26,961 nt of DNA from Protostelium mycophagum (taxonomy: Eukaryota > Evosea > Variosea > Protosteliida > Protosteliaceae): contig MZNV01001660.1 in assembly GCA_002081555.1 (NCBI GenBank), forward strand, positions 1-26,961, read 5' to 3'. A program made the position numbers and the translations under genes. Positions 23,301 to 26,961 of the stretch are shown piece by piece. The notes under the pieces are model-generated. The model worked only from the letters and a program-made list of their open reading frames with translations. It was not told the DNA's origin and ran no database searches. Numbering within the stretch: the first letter of the stretch is position 1; each line of letters starts with the position of its first letter.

Positions 23301-25467
23301 AGCACGAATTTCACTCGTGAAGTCGTCATTTTCCATTATTTTTCGAAAGACTTTGGGATGAAAATTGGCTCACTTGGATGCACTCGGAAGCGGTCTTCTT
23401 GTTATCTACAACGATGGCATCCATGTTTGTGTTTCCGATAGCGACAGTGACGGCGAGATCGTACTTGCTGTTGTTTGGCTTGCAAATGTCGGTCATCGTT
23501 CCGTAGACACCGGGGTAGAGTCTCTTCAAGCTGTCCAAAGTTTCTCTGAAGCGCACCTATTCAAATTAGCATGTCTTCGTATTTTTATTTGCATGCACAG
23601 AAGCTTGGGCATCAAGAATTGGTAAAAATAAAACTGACCTCTCTCTCTGATTGTCTGGCCGCGCCCTTGGCCTCCCTCAGCTGCTCTTGCACTTCCTCCA
23701 TCTTCTTGGACAGTTCCTTCTGTCTGCTGTCGTTGTTTTCGTTCTGTTTTTTGTGCTCATCGACCTTCTGCTCGAGCTCCTCCTTCTTCTGTGTGTTTAT
23801 ATCAATAAACTCTTGCATCTTGTCTTTTCTGGCGGAGAGCTGTTGGAGTACCGCTTCTGCGTGCTTTTGCTTCTCGTCGTATTCAGACTTCTTCTTGTTG
23901 AGCGAATCCAAACTCTCTGCGTCTTGTTTTAGAGCTCTCTTCAGCTGGGTCAGCTTCTGTTGGTCGGCGGCGGTGTCTCTGTACACTTCTTGCTTCCTGT
24001 GTGGACTAAATTTATTTTCTTCGGTAATAACGCTTACTTTTGGTTGTAAATAGCGAGTTGTCCTTCGTCAAGAGTGACTTGTGTTACGTCCTCCGCGATT
24101 TCTGCCAAGAAAGCCTCTTGTGCTTTCTGAACCTCCTTCAGCTGCTTGTTCAATTCTGCCATCGTCTTCTTTTGACGCTTGTCCTCTTCTTGTATCTGCT
24201 CGAGGGATTTCTTCGAATTATCGATACGGTCTTGAGTTCTCTGGCGCTCTTGCTCCAATTTCTGTGTCTCCGGCTTGTTCTTTTCGGCCTCGGCGAGTTT
24301 GGCCTTGATGGACCTCTCTGCATCTTGGTATTTCTTCTGTACAGTGGCTTGCTCCTTCTTCTTGCTCTTGGTTTCGTCTTCTAGCTTCTTCAGCTCTCCC
24401 TTGTTCTTTTCGAGCTCCTTCCTCTTGTTGACCTTCTCGAGGATGACCTCGTCCAAGTCCTTCTCTATGTGGAAGAGTTGCCAAATAACGTGGTCTCTCT
24501 CCAAACCAGCCTGTAGAGAGTCAGATATATGTTTTATTTATAAAAGAATATTTTTGTGGTAATTTGGGCCGAGAGTTCGTCTGCAGCGAAAGCTTTGGGG
24601 GAATGCGAGGCACTCTGGCATAAAAGATGCTCTAAGATTTGTAAAAACTCACTCTCTTCTTGATGAGTTCGTTGTACTTTTCGGCCTCGATCTTTTGTAC
24701 TTTGTACTGCTTCTTCTCTGCACTGAAACCCTTCTTCTTCTGGAAGTTGTAGACCGTCGTTTCTTCGGCAGTGTTCTTCTCTGCCAGCTGTTTTTCATAC
24801 TCTGCTTTCAACGCGTCTGAGCCGGAGATGGTCTCGATCAAAGAAGTCAAATCTTTCGGTGTCTGTGAAGCGATAGCCTCCACCTCCCCCTGCAAGATGA
24901 TGAGTCATCTCTTGCGATTTCAGACTACATCGCAGCTCATCGTGAGCTTTTTCTGCTGCGACGAAGACGAGATCAAGAACTCACCTGGAAGACGAGGAAA
25001 TTTCTGGCTTTAACAAGGACACCGATCTTCTGCAGCTCGTCGATGTACCCCTTCTTCTGTACTGTCTCTCCATCGATCAAATACTCGCCCACGGCTTTAT
25101 CAGACCTCATAGCCAGTCTTCTTTCGAAGATAATGTCTTCCCTTGTCTCTGTATTGGCGTAGATTAGTTTGATACTGCACTTTGTGGAGTGATCGAGTTC
25201 TCTTCCATCTGGACGGTAGATAAGATCTGCATTATTGGCTCCTCTGAGTTGTGATGTCTTTACTCCTAATACAAAAGATATGGCATCCATGAGATTGGAT
25301 TTACCAGCACCGTTAGGGCCGATCACAGATTGGAACTTCTTAAATGGACCGATGATTTGTCTTCCGCGGTAGCTCTTGAAGTTCTCGACTTCAATTTGGT
25401 GTATATACCCCTTGGAATAAGAGAAGTCTTCCTCATCGAGTTCCACATCGTCGAGCTCTTTCACCAT
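20393..25467 (-). CDS. SMC1: SMC1 cohesin ATPase subunit
   Basis: Core cohesin subunit that pairs with SMC3 to entrap sister chromatids. About 17 exons (high-low): 25467-24985, 24889-24653, 24510-24038, 23996-23639, 23556-23374, 23287-23051, 23007-22882, 22740-22584, 22508-22411, 22369-22221, 22155-22081, 22017-21900, 21827-21547, 21476-21312, 21268-20977, 20888-20659, 20608-20393; one or two junctions may be off by a base. The product is about 1290 aa (human SMC1A 1233). The ATPase head has Walker A (IGPNGAGKSNLMDAISFVLG), signature motif (LSGGEKTVAALALL) and Walker B (FFILDE/VDAALD, split by the last intron). Two coiled coils surround a hinge whose flank, VRFRETLDSLKRLYPGVYG, is SMC1-specific, as are FKSYRGRQIIGPF and the C-terminal LDLSEYPD. 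The chosen ATG gives an acidic N-terminal extension of about 20 residues. An acidic Ser/Glu insert lies in the second coil (21476-21312). Two E2F sites lie just upstream. Confidence 0.97.
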
Positions 25468-25540
25468 GTTTCCAAAATATGGCGTTTTGATGAGCCTGTG
25501 AGTTGATCCTTCTTTTGTTGTGTTTGTGCAAGAAAATGAA

Positions 25541-25573
25541 TTTTGGCGGGAAACATCCGGTTTTGGCGGGAAA
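25541..25573. promoter_or_regulatory. Paired E2F sites upstream of SMC1
   Basis: TTTTGGCGGGAAA occurs twice (25541-25553 and 25561-25573), in the same orientation and exactly 20 bases apart, starting 74 bases upstream of the SMC1 ATG. This matches the textbook E2F/DP consensus. In animals E2F drives S-phase genes, so a role in SMC1 transcription is likely but inferred. Confidence 0.75.
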
Positions 25574-25642
25574 ATCAAGTTGGACTGGATCAATGGTTTG
25601 GACCTTCCGATAAATTCCGCTGAGATTTTTATTCCTTGTCAT

Positions 25643-26144
25643 CTTTGGGCTCCTGTCACAATGATGGGGTGATGCCTTGCTTCCCTATCTTCCTTCTCCT
25701 CTTTAATTCATCAGTACAGTCCATACTGTCCCATCGCCATGCGCATTGACTGAGCACAAGCGACCTGGAATAATCGTTTTAAAACCTCGAGATTGCAATG
25801 ACCAATTTTGCATTATCATTTTCAATTACAAATGTCGAAGCAGATGTCTCGGATCAATCGTATCCCCCTCTGGAAAATACAAAACTGTAAAAATTACCTG
25901 ACATTTTTCCCACTCACAATTATTTAAACATTTTCTTTTGGTATATTTTGATTGGGTTTTTATAGCATCTTAACCTCGCGGATCTTCAACTGAAGATGAC
26001 TGCACAAAATGCAAGTTCGATAGTCTTCCTGGTTGCGGTTCTTTGTAAATTTTCCTTCTAGTTGTAAAGAGGTTCATTTTACTTATCAAAAATCCGAGCC
26101 AGATCATCGAACCAACCGCGAGTTCCCTGGCACCCCGAATTTGA
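25643..26144. other. Region between SMC1 promoter and right-edge frame
   Basis: About 500 AT-rich bases with no supported gene. A 60-codon minus-strand frame (26152-25970) lacks homology, repeats or splice partners. The region may hold the promoter or 5' UTR of the right-edge frame. Confidence 0.5.
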
Positions 26145-26961
26145 ACAACCACGCAAGGAACATCATGCCGCCAGTGTCCATCGCACAGTAAACGGGATAA
26201 AGGCTATGCTGTGTCTTGGAATGCTCCTGTGGCCAGTCCCCTTGCGTCGATCATGTTATTGCTACATGAATCGAACAGGATGATTGCGCCCCTGAGTATG
26301 AGACCAGTAACCTCGAACTGCTACTGTGTGCCTGTGCGGTCTTCCCGACCCACAAAATCTGAGTACATACATATCTTTAAAGAGACACATAAGATAAAGA
26401 CACACATAGAAAGACCAGCCTGCCCCCACGGACAATACAGAAACTCCGATATACCAAATAAAATCCGCCTCCTGTCAAATCACATTAACAATTTATTAAT
26501 CCCGACTGTTGGCGTGAGATTTCAACGAAATATCAAGCACACAGAGGGAGTTGTCACCGTGCTCCACGAACCTCGAATTATCCGATTAATAAAATTGACA
26601 GCCTGTCATAGACAATTCTCCGATCAAGAATTTCTCCGACACCGCGTCCGACTACCCCTGCCTAAGACAAACTCTGGGATGAGCATCATGGAAGAGGACA
26701 CTGAAGGAATTGAAAAAGAAGTGAGGAACAGAGTGGGGGACAGACTCCTAACTGATGAGGAAGTGGACGACATCAGAGAGAAGGTAGTAGAAGAACACAT
26801 TCAGGAAGAAAGAAAGAAGAAGAGAGAAGCCTTCAGAGTTGAACAAAGACTCGAAACGGAGATTGAGGAAAAGAAAAGAAAGGACCGCGAAGAGGCGAGG
26901 AAAAACAGACAGAAAAAAAGAGGACGACCGGTCATGCAGAAGTACATTGGAAACTATGTAC
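26145..26961 (+). CDS. Unrecognised long open frame, partial at right edge
   Basis: One plus-strand frame stays open for 272 codons from just after a TGA at 26142-26144 to the end of the window, far longer than chance would give. No splice is needed. The upstream part contains CRQC and ACPHG and basic residues. From the in-frame ATG at 26679 the chain is MSIMEEDTEGIEKEV, followed by a strongly charged helical region (IREKVVEEHIQEERKKKREAF, EIEEKKRKDREEARK) ending with KKRGRPVMQKYIGNY, where RGRP resembles an AT-hook core. An earlier ATG lies at 26253. Which start is used, and the family, are unknown. It is oriented away from SMC1, so the two may share the intervening region as promoters. Confidence 0.55.

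Overview
This is eukaryotic nuclear DNA: spliced genes with many very short GT-AG introns (many 31-50 bases), the standard stop codons, AATAAA signals after several genes, and convergent or divergent neighbours packed closely. The gene set (a centriolar CEP76, a cohesin SMC1, a MICAL-like CH-LIM protein, a fimbrin-type four-CH protein, a saposin-like secreted protein) suggests a compact-genome opisthokont. It is probably an animal or a close unicellular relative with flagella or centrioles. I cannot name the species. I saw no CRISPR array, rRNA, confident tRNA, viral copy or recognisable transposon.

Layout. At the left edge (1-291, minus) lies a fragment of a possible Cys-rich protein. Positions 373-5880 (minus) form a 17-exon model joining a disordered Pro/Ala/Lys-rich N-terminus, a WD40 propeller and four fimbrin-type CH domains in one frame. 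A 276-base bidirectional promoter separates it from CEP76 (6157-8886, plus, 15 exons, about 671 aa). CEP76 converges on a 21-exon MICAL-like gene (9229-14397, minus, about 1013 aa) with an unusual order: CH, LIM, charged helix, zinc ribbon, charged helix, PH, PH. A mostly empty kilobase follows. Then come two unrecognised plus-strand genes (15518-16294 and 16612-17615), a saposin-like gene (17781-18170, minus), an unresolved small plus-strand gene, UMP-CMP kinase (18675-19498, plus), and an unrecognised plus-strand terminal exon set ending at 20338. SMC1 (20393-25467, minus, about 17 exons) is tandem-oriented with none of its neighbours. An unrecognised open frame (26145-26961, plus) runs off the right edge.

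There is no operon logic, but themes recur. CEP76 (centriole duplication), SMC1 (cohesion) and UMP-CMP kinase (nucleotide supply) serve proliferating cells, and E2F-like TTTTGGCGGGAAA sites sit directly upstream of SMC1 and in the CEP76 promoter. The WD40-CH and MICAL-like proteins look like actin/membrane cytoskeleton factors.

The strongest unexplained signal is two short words at about 25-30 times chance frequency: GTTGTAGA/TCTACAAC (21 copies, exons, introns and splice acceptors) and the palindrome TGACGTCA (13 copies, 11 of them in introns). All exon coordinates were deduced by hand from frame, phase and homology and may be off by a base or two.
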